Of a stretch of 64,000 nt of DNA, positions 25,781 through 38,304 are shown piece after piece (positions within the stretch are counted from its first letter, which is position 1; the number at the start of each line of letters is the position of its first letter). A program made the position numbers and the translations under genes. The stretch is from the NCBI GenBank assembly GCA_015183035.1, contig JACZZP010000011.1:186001-250000 (forward strand), given 5' to 3'. This stretch comes from Meloidogyne chitwoodi. Its lineage: Eukaryota > Nematoda > Chromadorea > Rhabditida > Meloidogynidae. The notes below the pieces were generated by a model. That model made no database searches and was not told where the DNA came from. It saw nothing but the letters and a program-made list of their open reading frames with translations.

Positions 25781-28025
25781 TTATGAACTGTCTTCCCATT
25801 CACTCCCGGTACTTTCACTCTCAGAATCAGATGAATCTGAAATTTTTTAAAAAAGGTTAATAATTAAGAGCCCAAAGACAATATTTGGAAACAAGGAATT
25901 CCCACATTTTAATAAAAAAAATAACCGTCAGGCTTTATATTCTTCCTCCTTTCCTCTAAAGCTCTAGCCAAAGCTCCTGCTATTCCTCCAAAATCTTCTA
26001 AACCGCCACAAGCAGATCGACGATTTTGTTCAACTGTTGATTGATCAACCTAAAATTATATAAAATAATTTTTAAATAATTTTAATTAAAAAAATACATG
26101 TTTCAAAGTTGCTCCTTGCTTTATCTGTTCCATCATACTATCCCTCAAATTTGGAGCATTAGTAGGCACTGGCTTTTTATCTTCTGGTGGAAGTCCAACT
26201 TTACGCAAATTTTTACCTTCTTGTATTTGTTGAAGTAAATTCGTTCTATTATCATTAATTGAAGTAGATTGTTTTTTGGGAGCATCTTCTACATTAGTAT
26301 TTTCTTTTAAAGATGGTTTAGTTAGTAGTGAAGGTGGTGGTGGTGGTGGCGGGGGTGGAGGTGGTGGAGGAGGCCCTGATGTTACTGCTGTAGATATTGG
26401 TGAATTTTTCTCTTGTTGTGGTGGAGATGACTAAAATTAACAAAAAGTTAGCTCCAATTTTAACAAATTAAAAATATATTAAAAAACCTCTTTAGGCCTT
26501 ATCACAGGAGGAATTGGAGGCGGTGGAGGGGGAGGCTTCTCCCTTGGTGCTTGAATATTTTTAGGCAAATTTTGTGGACGTGGAGGTGATATAATAGTGT
26601 TCTGTTGTTGTCTAATAGCATTATTGTTGAATCCCAAAGAAGCGCCTTGAACACGTTGTGGTGGTGGAGGACAGGGCGGACAGCTTGTATTAGTGAAAAG
26701 TGGAGGAGATGGAATAGAAATTGACTTAAAAAATTTATTTAAAAAATAGTTAACTATAATTAGAAAAAAACCTGTTGACGCTGAACATGATTAACAACAA
26801 TATTATTATTATTAGTATTATGTAGATTTGTACTGCCAAAATCATGAGAAGACATTTTTGGTTCAGCTTCACCTTGCCAGCTATTCACAAAATTTTTTGC
26901 AAATTTTAATTCACTCTTTTTCATTGCATCTGGGTTTTGTCCAATTTGACGAATTAAACTATAAACTGTTTCATCCATCGGGGGACCTTGACTTTCGTTA
27001 TTAAAACCGCCTAGAGCGTCCCAACCAATATGAACTTTGTGTCTATTATTTAAGAAAAAATTAAAAAAAAATTAAAAAAAAAATTACTGAAAATTGGTCG
27101 GATTGCCAATATCAGCTTTTGTAATAATTGGTTTTCCAACATATTTTTCCTTTTTTCCTTTCTTCTTTTTTGGCGTTAAAAAATGTTGAACAGTAGAACC
27201 AAGATGAGGAACTAATTAATTTATTTAATTAAAAATTTTAAACTTTTACCTGCACCAGCATTTGTTATCCCAGTTGTTAATTGATGAAAACTTGAGCCAT
27301 TTTGATTAGATTTTTTTACATTTGGTGTAGTTGGGGATAATTGATTAGCAAAACAAGGCACATAATTTTGCTGATTTTGAATTTTTGCTAAAAATAAAAG
27401 TGGAAAATTTTTCCAAAATGTCCTTTTATTAATCAACCACTAATAATAATATATATAAAAAAATTAAATTCACAAACCTCCTTCTGTTCTAGAATCATTA
27501 TTACGTCTCATCACCAATATTTTCTTAAATTTATCAGCCTCTTCAAAATCAGAAAAGCTCAGCGCATACGGACACAAATCGCCTTCAAATGAGACAAGTA
27601 AAGGACATTTTTCGTAAAATTTAGCTTCGAAATCTTTATACCTAAATTTTGAAAAATTTATTCATTAAAAACCCAAAGAAAAAAACTTACAAAACTTGCT
27701 CCCAAACAATTCTTTGGTTCAAAATGTCGTATAAACACATTGAATAATGTTTTTTAGCATAATCTTTTGTCAAAACAGCCAAACCAACATTAACCTTTCT
27801 CCACGTAGTTGGACTGTCAGAAGGGGCATATAACAATTGAGCAACACCAGCCACTGTAGAAATTCTATCTCGGCCTAAAACTTGAAAAAGTTGTTGATTT
27901 TCTGCATCTGTACAAAGTGATGAGCCTTTTGGTTTTGGACGTTCTCGTTTGCTTTTTTTTCGTTCACCGTTAATAACAGAAGGTTGTTGATGTAGTTGAT
28001 ATTGTTTTGTGGCTGCAACATACAT
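25781..28025 (-). CDS. wsp-1: Wiskott-Aldrich syndrome protein (N-WASP/WSP-1)
   Basis: WASP links CDC42 and PIP2 to Arp2/3-driven actin branching. Nine exons (28025-27691, 27641-27478, 27387-27250, 27211-27088, 27042-26772, 26724-26488, 26430-26098, 26049-25926, 25836-25781) give ~593 residues. Order: WH1/EVH1 domain (ENQQLFQVLGRD ... RIVWEQVLYKDF), polybasic KKKKGKKEK, CRIB/GBD (IGNPTNFQHKVHIGWDALGG), two proline-rich blocks, two WH2 motifs (LLQQIQEGKNLRKV and MMEQIKQGATLKHV), central/cofilin helix (LARALEERRKNI) and an acidic tail ending SEWEDSS with the Arp2/3-binding Trp. A TTTTTTCAAG acceptor lies 5 bases before the chosen ATG. Very secure. Confidence 0.96.
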
Positions 28026-28631
28026 TTGTACTTGAAAAAATATTTGAAAAGAATCAAATAAAAGGAACCACTAAAGAGTTTTTGTATGAAACACAATATA
28101 AAAATATATATTTTTGGCAAAAATGTGAAAAATTCAAAGATATGTATTTTAAATAATAAACATGAATAAGTGTAAAATCAAATGTGTTAAATAAAACTAA
28201 AAAATAAACGTGACAATCTAAGATAATCAAAATGTGTAATGAATAAACAATAATGATTTGGAAAAGAATGAGTCATTAATGATGAACATTTGTCTTTTTT
28301 ATGATTGATTATATAAAATTAGCAAAAAGAAAATTGTTTTGAGATGAAGAATAAGTTCAAAAATGCTTGAAGGGAAAATAATAAAAACAAAAAAGCATAG
28401 AAAGGAAGAAGAAGAAACAACAGCCACGGATTAGATGTTTTGTTTTGATAATAAGAAATTTACCATTTTGAAAGGTTATCATACGAAAAGTTTCAAAACG
28501 CCAAATTGTAGAGAATTGTTTAAAATACCAAAATGAGTCTAATTTTAGATTCTCTTTGATTTGTTTTTTATTTAATTTTGACTGGCGATTTTTTATATAT
28601 AAAATTAATTTTAAATATCTATTTTAGATTG
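28026..28631. promoter_or_regulatory. Divergent promoter region wsp-1 / ECSIT
   Basis: 600 bases between head-to-head genes. An ATTTTAG acceptor ends four bases before the ECSIT ATG at 28632 (trans-splice candidate). No extra gene. Confidence 0.5.
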
Positions 28632-30087
28632 ATGCTTAAATCTTTATTTATTAGAAATTCAAAGCAATGTCTTTTTTTGAAAAGAGAAAAATTGATTTAT
28701 TTGAGGGTTTTTCAATCCAACACATATTGCACTGAACCGAATTTAAAGAAAACACATTTAATGATTTGGGACGAATATTTTCAAAAAGAAAGTGATGTTG
28801 TAGATAAAACAAAGGAAGCATTTCTACTACTCATTAGTTATTTTATTTATAATATATAATTTCAATTAATGTTTAGAATTTAGAACAATTCATCGCATCT
28901 AGAGGAAAAAGAGGAGGTGGACAAGTAGAGTTTATTAATGCGGGTAGGACAAATCTTCAAGCATTTGGTGTTCAGAAGGATTTGGAAGTCTACAAGGAAT
29001 TATTGAAAGTGTTTCCTGAAGGAGATCTTGTACCAGAGAATCCGCTACAGGTTAAAATATTTTGGGAAATATTCAAATTTTTTGTCAGAGAGCATTTTGG
29101 CATTTCCCTCTGCACCAGGAATGTGCAATAAAGTTGTTGGACGAAATGGAAAGAAATGGTAAATTAAATTATATATTTTTTTAATTTTTATTTTCATAAA
29201 AGGAGTTATTCCGGATAAAGAATTGCATGATATAATGGTTAGCCGTTTTGGCGCCTGGGGCTATGCGACAAAAAAAGTTAAAAGACAATTATATTGGCTG
29301 CCAAAATTAAAATACACAAATAAGTAATTTTTTAATTTTTATAAAAAAATTTTATTTTTATTTCAGTTATCTAGACAGACGTTTAGTAGAAGGAAAAAAA
29401 CTTATGGATGTGGAATTAGCACGTGTTGCACTAAAAACAATGTGTAGAGATGCAGGCACTCAAATAACAAGTTTTAAGGTTTAAATTTTATCAAAGCTTA
29501 TTATTTAAAATAAATTTTAAATTTCTAAGGGCCCATTTCTTGAAGTTCAGGATCGTTATAATTGGGTTGTTAGTGCACAGAGTCCTTTACAAAAGAAATT
29601 AATTTGGGATTTACCAGACGATTGTACTTGCTATGTGGACGGGCCATTTCGTGTTTGGGTTAGGGAGCGTATGGTATATAAATTAATATTCCAAAAAATA
29701 GACAAATTATCAATTTAGTTACATTATCTCGTACTGAGTGCACCACCAACCATCAGTGAAGACGAAGAGTTTTTAGATTTACGTACTGCATTCAATGTTG
29801 ACACTCCAGAAGAATTGCACAAGCGTTTATGGGACGAAGGTCCAAGAATAAATGTTCATCAACAATCTGACCAAACAACTTTGGCATTGGCGATTTTAGG
29901 CATTCACAGTAATGAATATGCATCTGTTTGGTTTGTTTTTATCTAAAATTTTAAATTAATTTTCTTTCTATATAGGCTCAATCATTTACACGAGGAAAAT
30001 AAAAGGTTATATAATATTAGTGTTGTATTCCGACTGAAACAAATCCAAAAAGGAGTTTTCAAATTTCAAAGAGATTCAGCAGGATAA
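28632..30087 (+). CDS. ECSIT-like mitochondrial protein
   Basis: ECSIT is a mitochondrial complex I assembly factor (in vertebrates also a Toll/BMP signalling adaptor). Eight exons (28632-28836, 28884-29050, 29089-29158, 29203-29323, 29367-29478, 29530-29673, 29719-29930, 29976-30087) give 380 residues. Family blocks: GKRGGGQVEFIN, GVQKDLEVYKELLKVFPEGD, FWHFPLHQECAIKLLDEME, GVIPDKE and RFGAWGY (PPR-like region), then the C-terminal domain with KGPFLEVQDRYNWVV and LLY/LHYLVLSAPP. The first ~30 residues are basic and hydrophobic and could be a mitochondrial targeting signal. For intron 1 the acceptor at AATTTAG|AA was chosen because it restores LIKQFIASRG. Confidence 0.9.
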
Positions 30088-30664
30088 AAAAAGAAACGAT
30101 TTCTACACTGTTTTTGTTGTATATTTTAAAAATTAGATAAATTTAATAAAAAAAAACTTTTCGAAAAAATAGGTAATTATTTTTTAAAAATTATTTTTGG
30201 AAAAATAAAATTTACATCATTCTTATTTTCCCAATATAACATCATTATTATTTTTAAAATTAAAAAAATTATTTTTAAAAATTCTAAATTTGATAAAAAT
30301 GTTTTTAACATCTCTTAGAGTGACAAAAATTGTTGCTACGTAAATGCTACCTTTTTTGAAAAAAATTATATTTCTTTCGCTTTATTTTACCAGGTATTCT
30401 TCAAAGCCTATCATTAAGTTTACTTTTTTAAAATTTGCCCACGCTTATATTTGCTTTTTGTTAAAAGGCTTGAACGGCCACCTTCTCTCTCTTTATTGAC
30501 GTTATTCTTTTGTCCTTAACCGGATATATTCAATAATATATAACTGATAATTTAGAAGGGAGGATATATATTAAAGTAAAAAAAGTGTCAAGTTTTTTTA
30601 AAGCTTTCCCCCTTAATCATTATGTGAAAAATTAATTCATTTAGCAACCAACACAAACAAAATA
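30088..30664. promoter_or_regulatory. Intergenic region upstream of neuropeptide-like gene
   Basis: ECSIT 3' end followed by ~500 AT-rich bases. No gene is seen. A CATTTAG acceptor-like site at ~30639-30645 precedes the ATG at 30665 by about 20 bases. Confidence 0.4.
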
Positions 30665-31118
30665 ATGAAAAGAATTATTCTGACGATTTTATTAGTAGTT
30701 AGTTTACAGTTTTCAAACAATGTTAGAGCTTATCGTAAGTTTTAAATAAACTTTAATATAAACATTTAAATAAACTTGAAAATCTAAACTTTTAAATAAA
30801 CTTGAATCTAAACATTTAAATAAACTTGAAAATCTAAGCATTTAAATAAACTTGAAAATCTAAACATTTAAATAAACTTGAATCTAAACATTAACTTACA
30901 AACACTTTTTAGCCTCTAACAATTTAATTGGCGAACGTTTAACCTCAAGATTGTTTAACGAATTATTCGAGCCACAAATAGTTCGACGCTTCGATCCAGC
31001 ATGGAGGCATATTGGACTAGGAAAACGGTCACAAAAAATTCAAAGCTCTTTAGATGATCAACCAAATATGGAAAATGGACGTTTTCATTTAGCATTAATT
31101 GGACTTGGACGAAAATAA
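30665..31118 (+). CDS. Neuropeptide-like precursor with two IGL-amide ends
   Basis: Two exons (30665-30734, 30913-31118) give 91 residues. Residues 1-22 (MKRIILTILLVVSLQFSNNV) form a signal peptide. The body contains the dibasic-flanked segment RR-FDPAWRHIGL-G-KR, the layout of a peptide cleaved at dibasic sites and amidated from the Gly, giving a predicted FDPAWRHIGL-amide. The C-terminus ends ALIGL-G-RK, a second IGLG-dibasic site. I do not recognise a named C. elegans NLP. The peptide reading is inference from processing signals; it could be another small secreted protein. The single intron is filled with TTTAAATAAACTTGAA repeats. Confidence 0.7.
30741..30893 (+). repeat. TTTAAATAAACTTGAA minisatellite in neuropeptide gene intron
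   Basis: About six copies of a ~27-nt unit, nearly the same as the array at 17553-17750 in egl-4, occupying most of the 178-base intron. Confidence 0.85.
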
Positions 31119-31250
31119 AAATATTTTTTTTAATAATTATTTTTATTAAAATCAAGAATAAATTGATAATCAGTTATATTACAAACAATTTTAGAGACGG
31201 CAATTCAGCAAAAAAAAATTTTTTTTATTGAAAATAAAAGTTTATTTTAC

Positions 31251-32855
31251 CTATTTTTTGTCAGTAGAGGAAGAAGACGTTTCTTCTGTCTTTTCTGGAG
31301 ATAAAGTTCTTTTTCTTTTATTTTTACTAAAATACGAGCAAATTGTAGGCGATGAAACATCTCGAAAGGTTAGAACATAAAATTGGGGTACTGGAAGTGT
31401 TGGAGAATATCCGGTGGAAAATGTTGAGTCTTCAAAAGCTATTCTAAAAATTAAATAAATTTTTTTCAAAAGTCAAAATTAAAAAATGGTCAACAAACAT
31501 TTTGACCACATTTTACACCCTTAATTAAAAATATAATACCTACAAATAATCATCATTAGGCCCACTTGGCGGTGTTTCTACAATTCCTTTATAGAAACAA
31601 GTTGTTTGAGGATAAAGTGCCAATACAATCGATCCCTTTGGAAACAAAGCATGTCCATGACGTCGAGGATCAGCTCGATAATGTGGCAAGGGAATAACTC
31701 TATTAGAAGAGATAGTTACAAGTTTTTCATTGTTGCTGTTAGAACTGCTACTAGAAGCTAATATTCCACAAGTGGTACCTTCTTCTTCAACATCATCGTC
31801 AATATCCCTAATTGAATATTTGATGCCGGAAACAGTGGGTAAATGGGCCTAAATTAAAAATCATATTTTTAAAGTTTCGGCGACTCACTCAGTTGTTAAA
31901 ATATCTAAATAAACCTCCAGAATTTTTTCGAAAAATTTCCCCCACAATTTCATCTAAATAATCTCCGACTCAATTGTCCCATTTAATAAAAAAAGAAAAC
32001 CTTCACTTCACCAAGAATCCAAATGTCTTCAATAAATGCAGCAACAAAGTGTCCAACAGAAATGGGTTCACTAACTAACCGAGGAATTGCTCCAACAAGA
32101 GGTGGGGGATGTCCTTCAAAAGATCCAACATATAAAGGCAATGTAGTGGCATGTTGTGTTAACAAAATCATAAGAGAACCTCGCGACAATTTGTCTGCCA
32201 TTCGTTGTTTTAAACGTAACTGTCGAACAGTCTGGAAACTAATTTTTTAAAAAAATTTGAAATTTTGTTTCTTTTTTCAATTTTTATTTATAAAAAACCT
32301 TAATATTATCAAGTAATTGCATTATTGTTGAATGTTCACTAATACATTGTTTTTGAGCTGTTTGATATAAAGCAAGCAATTTAGCCTTTGAATTTTGGCT
32401 TATTTTTGAACTATTTCCAAGTAAACGCCCTCCTTGAGAACGAATTGCACGCAATGATTCATTTACTTTTTGATGTTTTGGTTGAAGTCTTAACATCTAC
32501 AAAATTAAAATAAAATAATTGTAATAGAAAAAATAAATTATTTTTTGATTGACCCGAAAAATACTTTTGGCGCCAAAAATTAACAAATTAATTTTATCGA
32601 TTTTTTAAATAGATTTTGGCATTATGTAATAAATCAATTTGTTTCCCATTTTGACACCAAAATTCGTTTTGACCTTCGAAAAAAAATCACCTTTCCAGAA
32701 ATTTGTTCTGTACATGCATTAATTTGTAAAACAGAAGGATCGTCTTCTAAAGCAATATTGGTGTTAGTAATATTAGTAGAATTTTTTTTTGATGGTGATA
32801 CTGAAAGTTTATTATTAGTAGTAGTAGCAGATTTTGTTGTTTTTCGTTGTCTCAT
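31251..32855 (-). CDS. SAGA-associated factor 29 (SGF29)
   Basis: SGF29 is the H3K4me2/3 reader of the SAGA/ATAC acetyltransferase complexes. Five exons (32855-32691, 32496-32299, 32231-32001, 31848-31544, 31443-31251) give 363 residues. The N-terminus is basic and low-complexity, followed by a helical region. The C-terminal tandem Tudor (SGF29_C) region shows GHFVAAFIEDIWILGEV, DIDDDVEEEG, SSNRVIPLPHYRADP, the hallmark VLALYPQTTCFYKGIV, PSGPNDDYLIAFEDS and GYSPTLPVPQFYVL. The donor at 31543 was chosen because it restores DDYLIAFED. A basic Ser-rich tail follows the domain. It converges on the neuropeptide-like gene. Confidence 0.92.
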
Positions 32856-33973
32856 TTTTTAAAATTAAAAAAAAAATCCTGTAAAAAATATTAAAGAAAA
32901 TTGGTGAATAAAGACATGATATTTTCCTTCTTGTATCCTTTAAATAATTAAAAAAAAATAATTTAAAAAATTAAAAATAATTGAAGGAAATAATTCATTC
33001 TTGTAAAAAATAATCAATTTTTTTAACAGTCATCGCTAACTTTATAACTAAAAAAAAGATTTAGTGAATAATCAATAAGTAAAAAGAAAATTCAAATATT
33101 TATGTACAATTGAACTCTTCTCTATTAATATCTTAAAAAATCCTCTATTAATCTCTTCAAAATTACTAAAAGAGTTCAAATTGTATTAAAATCCCAGAAA
33201 CAAAAAAAGTCACAAATAACCGGCAAAAAAAATAAAAATAAATTTTTAAATAGAATGTTTGGAGTGTAATAAACTAAAAAAAATAAAGAAAGGAAGGAAT
33301 AAATATGCGTAAATCCCCAAACAAAAAATAATTTTTGGAATCGTTAACGCCAGATATATTAGGTAGATTATAATTAATTGATTTCTAAAAAAGAAAGAAA
33401 AGCAGAATAAATATATAAATATTAAATTTTAAGCAGAAAAACACACTAATACAATCACAGAATAATAATACTTTGGTATAATATTATGTATTTTTTTATT
33501 TAATAATTACATGAATAATTAATTTTATATTGGTAATTTTTTAACTCAATACTAGCTGAATATAAGGCAATAATAGATAGTATGTACTATATATAATTGT
33601 GGATATATGTATAATTTTAAAAAATCAGAAATTATAAAACCAGAATTATGGCATTGTAAAAGAATTTTGATATTTTAAAATCAGAATTCTGATATTGTAA
33701 AAACCAGAATTATAACAATTTGAAACCAGAATACTGATAATTTAAAATCAGAATTTTTATAATTAAAAACCAGAATTTTAATATATAAAAACCAGAATTC
33801 TGATAATACAAAATTTAAAAAATCATAATTGTTGAACTGAAAATCAGAATATTCTGAAATTTTTAATATCCACAATTATTTTAAAAATACCATAGGAAGA
33901 CACGTGTTTTTAAATAAAATTATATATATAAAGGCCCCAAATTAATTAAATAAAATAACTCTTTTAAAAAAAA
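32856..33973. other. Intergenic, with ATCAGAAT repeats
   Basis: 1.1 kb between the SGF29 5' end and the ERp44 3' end. Apart from the repeat tract at 33625-33858 nothing coding is seen. Confidence 0.5.
33625..33858. repeat. ATCAGAATTCTGAT-rich repeat tract
   Basis: About ten loosely spaced copies of AAAATCAGAAT or AAAACCAGAAT, some continuing into the palindrome ATCAGAATTCTGAT. Confidence 0.8.
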
Positions 33974-36073
33974 TTATAGCTCAGTCTTCTGCAAAATAGA
34001 ATAACGCTTATCTGATGGCTTCAACTCTTTAAATATTGAAGGCACTGGAGTTGTATCTTTTGGCATAATTGAGGGAGGTTTTGCACCAGAATCTTTTTCA
34101 ACTCCTTCATCAATAGCAGGAGGACTACCAAAATCTTGGTTAAGCTGTTCAAGCGCCTTCTTTTGAATTTCGGCAATTTTTTCGTCCAAGGTTTCGTGGA
34201 ATTTTTTGTGAAGTTCTCCGGAATGTAAGTCCATTACAAACTTAAAATTTTTAAAAATAAGTAAAAATAAAATTTAAAAAAACCTGTCTTAATTTTCCAG
34301 GTGTGTGCAATTCGTCCATTTTTTCAAACAAAAACATACTAAAATTAAAAAAATAAAAATCAAAAATTATTAAAAATTTTACTGTTGAAAAGAGTCAATA
34401 GCTAAAATTGGGAGATCCTTTGCAGTTTTACCCATATGTTTGAGCGGATGAGCAAATTTAAATCCTTAAAAAATATAAATTAATTAATTTAAAAAAATTT
34501 TTAAATTAAAAAAACCGTCAGCAAGTAAAGCATTTACAGCAGTTTTTTGGTCATACAATTCACGGGCAACCTTAAAATTGATAAAATTAATTTAGAAAAA
34601 TTTAAACCGTTTCAGTAAACATTTTTTCTTGTTCTCGATCATTTGGATCACGAAAAAGAATAAGGAAAGGCAGTCCTTCTTCAGTCAATTCTTCAACATT
34701 TTCAAAGGTTACTTCTCTTACAAGAGGAATGCATTTGTCGGTTAACCAACTTTTGATGAATTCATAGTCAGCAAAATTTCCAATAAACTTAAAAATTTTT
34801 TTTTATATTTTGGAATGAAAAATTAGATCAAGAAGCCGAAAATTTTTTATGTAAATTAAAAGTAAAAAAACCTTCTGTTCATCGTGGGTATTAGGATCAC
34901 GAAAAGAAATCATATTTTCTTTAATAGCAGACAGAGCAGCATCATTACCAACCCAAAAAGCACAATCATCCCGCAAAAGAGCAGCAATTTTCTTTAAAAA
35001 ATAAAATTTATAAATCAATTAAAATTAAAAAAACCTGAAAATTTTGATATTCAACACAATCCCTACAGTGAAAATAAGCAATTATATTCCTCTTTTCTGA
35101 ATTTATTGCACCGTTGAGATACTCTAATGTTGGGAACTCGTTTATGCTGACTTGTAATTGTTTACGAACAAATTCGATTAATGCCTCGACAGATCTCGTG
35201 CTCCTAAAAATTTTTTTTTAATCTTATTAAATAAAACAAAAATATAAAATTAACAAAAAATAATCTTAAACCTATATTCATTTTTAATAAGCTCTCCATT
35301 GATAAAAACCTAAAAAATAAATATAAAATTAAACTTAAATAAACCTTCATTGTTGGATATTTATTAACAAAATATTTATCAGCAACGTCTGCTTGTGCAA
35401 CACTGTCAACTAAAGCCCAGACAACACTACTATAAAATTAAAAAAATTAGTTAAAAGAGTTTAACTTAAAAACAAAAAAATACCAGGGAAGAATGATAGG
35501 AATTTTTCTTCTAATTTTTACCCAAATTTTCAATTGTTTGAAAAAATTATTTTTTTACAAATCTTCAAAATTATAGGTTCTTCTAATTCTTTTCCTTCCA
35601 ATATTTTATTTATTTTTTTAAATTACATCAATTTATATATTACTCTTTAAATCTTATTTACCACTAAAAAATACAAAATATATTCCATGTTTTTTTATAA
35701 CTATACCCTTATTTATAATAAAATTAAAAAAACCTATTAGGATTGTTATCATGCCATTTAACTGCAGCTTCTTCAAAAATAGGTTTTAATCGTCTACTAA
35801 AAGGACACCAATCTGCACAAAATGCAACAAAGACAATCTGTGTATTTTAAATAAAAAATAACTAAAAAATGTTTAAAAAAAGAAAACCTGAGCACTTCTT
35901 AACACTAATTCCAAATTTTGCATATTTAATTCAGTAATACCAACTTTGTGTTGAGTTGGAACAATATTAGGCATAGATACTTGACCTGCATCTTGTTGTA
36001 ATGATCGATATATACACAATAATAAAGAAAAGAGAAATAAAGAAAAATATTTATTTAACCAAAATAAAGCCAT
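33974..36073 (-). CDS. ERp44-like thioredoxin-family ER protein
   Basis: ERp44 retains thiol-bearing clients (Ero1, oligomeric secretory proteins) in the early secretory pathway. Eleven exons (36073-35888, 35837-35734, 35429-35345, 35309-35272, 35203-35035, 34991-34872, 34787-34608, 34570-34516, 34464-34383, 34338-34284, 34240-33974) give 446 residues. Signal peptide MALFWLNKYFSLFLFSLLLC; thioredoxin domain with FCADWCPFSRRLKPIFEEA, a single-cysteine CxFS site as in human ERp44 (CRFS); KYPTMKVF; YRSTRSVEAL; RNIIAYF; CIPLVREVTFENVEELTEEG; FAHPLKHMGKT; AIDSFQHMFLF; PGKLRQFVMDLHSGELH. The C-terminal KTEL is an ER-retrieval signal (human RDEL). Very secure. Confidence 0.95.
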
Positions 36074-36304
36074 TATATTAAATAATGCTTAGAAAAAGCT
36101 GAAAATTAATAAATTAAAGAAAAGGTTTTGCGGTTAAAACGAAACAATCGAATAAAATTGATGAAGCGAGAATATTAACCTAGAAAATTTTAACTTTTCC
36201 TTTAATTAATTTTAGAAATTTTAAATTTATACATTTTGACTTTTTCCATAAAATTTATTACATAACGCCAACAGTTATTAGAGTAAAGATAAAAACTCGT
36301 TATT

Positions 36305-36455
36305 TTATCAGAATTAATTTTTAAAAATCAGAATATTAATTATAATTATTTTTAAAAAATCAGAATATTAATCAGAATTATTTAAAAAAAATCAGAATAT
36401 TCATCAGATTAATTTTAAAAAATCAGAATATTAATCAATTATATTTAACAGCCAG
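36305..36455. repeat. ATCAGAATATTAATCAGAAT repeats
   Basis: Tandem, imperfect units of ~30 nt with core AAATCAGAATATTAATC, about five copies, just upstream of the ERp44 start. Confidence 0.8.
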
Positions 36456-37066
36456 AATATTTATTATAAAGCAATTTTTCAGCTTTTATTTTATAAATTT
36501 TCTAATAATTAAATTGATTAAAAATGTGTAGAGTTAAAATATTATATATAATGTTTTACGTTTAGTTTAATATATATTTATGCATATATGTATATTCATA
36601 CTATTTTAAAAATTTTGATTTATTGGAAAAATTAAATGGTTGGCTTGTGTAAATAAAACAAATAAAATAAATTTTATTATTTAAATGCTTTAAAAATACT
36701 CTAAAAATGCCAAAAAATTATTTTCAAAATTTAGATGTTGTATATTAACATATTTAGCAAAAACATAAAAAAAATCAAGCCTAAATGTTCGCGATTGGAA
36801 GTCTGCGCTTAACTGTCTGTTGCTATATCAACTCGGTCGTTTTTGTCTCAGTAATAATTTTTTCCAATTTTTTAAATTTTATTTTATATCAAATACAAAA
36901 TATTATTTTTTTTTTCCTTGTAGTCGAAGTTATTAAATTTTTTGGCCTTTGGGACATTTAACAATTATTTTCTCAACTCTAATGAAACTATAAAATCAAA
37001 AATATTTTCTAAAAATTTTAAGAAAATAACAAAACAAATGAAATAAAAAGAAAACAATTTTCAGTA

Positions 37067-37142
37067 GCTTCCTATTCATAGCATTCGAACCTTCCACATA
37101 AGAGCGGAAACTAATGCTTTAACCACTCAACCAACAATGACA
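37067..37142 (-). tRNA. tRNA-like sequence (degenerate)
   Basis: Minus strand TTGGTTGAGTGGTTAAAGC is a good A box and GGTTCGAATGC a near-consensus B box. The T stem pairs poorly. Its 5' part GTCATTGTTGGT resembles that of the element at 25537-25610. Confidence 0.45.
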
Positions 37143-37701
37143 ATAAGTAAACAGTTAATTTTATGTTTGGTAAATTTTATAAAAAATCTAATTCAATGAA
37201 GCTGATATAAAAAGGATGGAAAAATACCGAAAAGAACAACTCTCATCACTTAACTATTTTCTAAAAATGATAAACAAAATTATTACTTTTATTTTTTTTA
37301 AACTAAAAAACAAAAATAAAATATGTATTTTTAATAGAATAGCAACTATTAGTTTCTTATTTAAAAAGTTGGGTCCTCCCCAGAAGATCGAAACCCAATA
37401 GATCGTAAACAATTTGTAAACTTGCCAGTTCGGTCAAATTTTATTTAGTCTAACTGATATCTTTTAATATTAGTATATTTTAATATAGTATATATTTTTT
37501 TAATTTAGAATTGTAGTTGGGCCACCAAAAGACACTTTTAGAGAATTTATTTTAATTAATTAAAGAGTTTATTTTTGGAGATTATGTTTACAAAATGCCA
37601 TTTTACTAAAAATAATACATTTTTTTTAAAAAAAAGAAGTCCCTGATACGTCAAATAAAAGGAGATTTTCAGTTAATAAATAAATTACATATTGAAACGA
37701 A

Positions 37702-37799
37702 TCAATCAGTACTCTCTTGGTGTTTGAAATGACGCATGTGTATTATAAGCATGCTCTTGAACTCAAATCCCATACCGCATAATTCACAGAAGAAGTTCT
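37702..37799 (-). pseudogene. Orphan C2H2 zinc-finger exon
   Basis: One open exon from an ATTAATAG acceptor to TGA reads NFFCELCGMGFEFKSMLIIH followed by MRHFKHQ: C-x2-C-x12-H-x5-H, a complete zinc finger, at the end of a protein. Upstream on the same strand (37857-38100) the sequence gives only broken, Cys/His-containing fragments in several frames and no good donor. It is likely the last exon of a decayed C2H2 gene, though an intact gene with a missed upstream exon is possible. Confidence 0.4.
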
Positions 37800-38052
37800 C
37801 TATTAATTAAATTATTAATATTAAAATTTTTAACTTATTTTTGTTATATAAAAGAAAGCCTCTTCTGATCATAAATCTCCTACAAGTTATTCGCTTTAGA
37901 CACGTAGAAAAAATATGAGTGTCCCGACATTTTGTGCCACGAAATTGCACGAACAGCAAAAAATCATTGGCTCGTGTAAAAGAAATGCAGTTTTTTTGCC
38001 TTAGAGACGAAATGTCGAGCAATAGAGAAAAAGAAACTTTTCTAGTGTTTGA

Positions 38053-38138
38053 GCACATACCCCATTTATTCGCAAGAAAATAGTTGATCTTCAATTTGCT
38101 TTTGAGTGAAAATAGTTATTTGCGAATAAATGGGACTA
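38053..38138. repeat. Short inverted repeat
   Basis: CCCATTTATTCGCAA (about 38061-38075) and TTGCGAATAAATGGG (about 38118-38133) form a 15-bp perfect inverted repeat around a ~40-base spacer. Confidence 0.7.
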
Positions 38139-38304
38139 GGAAATTTCCGAGAAAAATATACACAGCACAAAGGAATGAACGCAAATATTTTGTCCTATTT
38201 ATATTTTTCTCTTCTCTAACTTGACATTTTCTACATGTCTAACGAAAAACGTGAAGAGAGATTTATGGTTAGTTGAGTCTTTCAATTAAAATTAACAATT
38301 CTTC

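Larger units (their letters stand above)
36074..37701. other. Intergenic, repeats and tRNA-like sequence
   Basis: 1.6 kb without a supported gene. It holds ATCAGAATATTAATC repeats (36305-36455), a tRNA-like sequence (37067-37142) and AT-rich filler. Confidence 0.5.
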
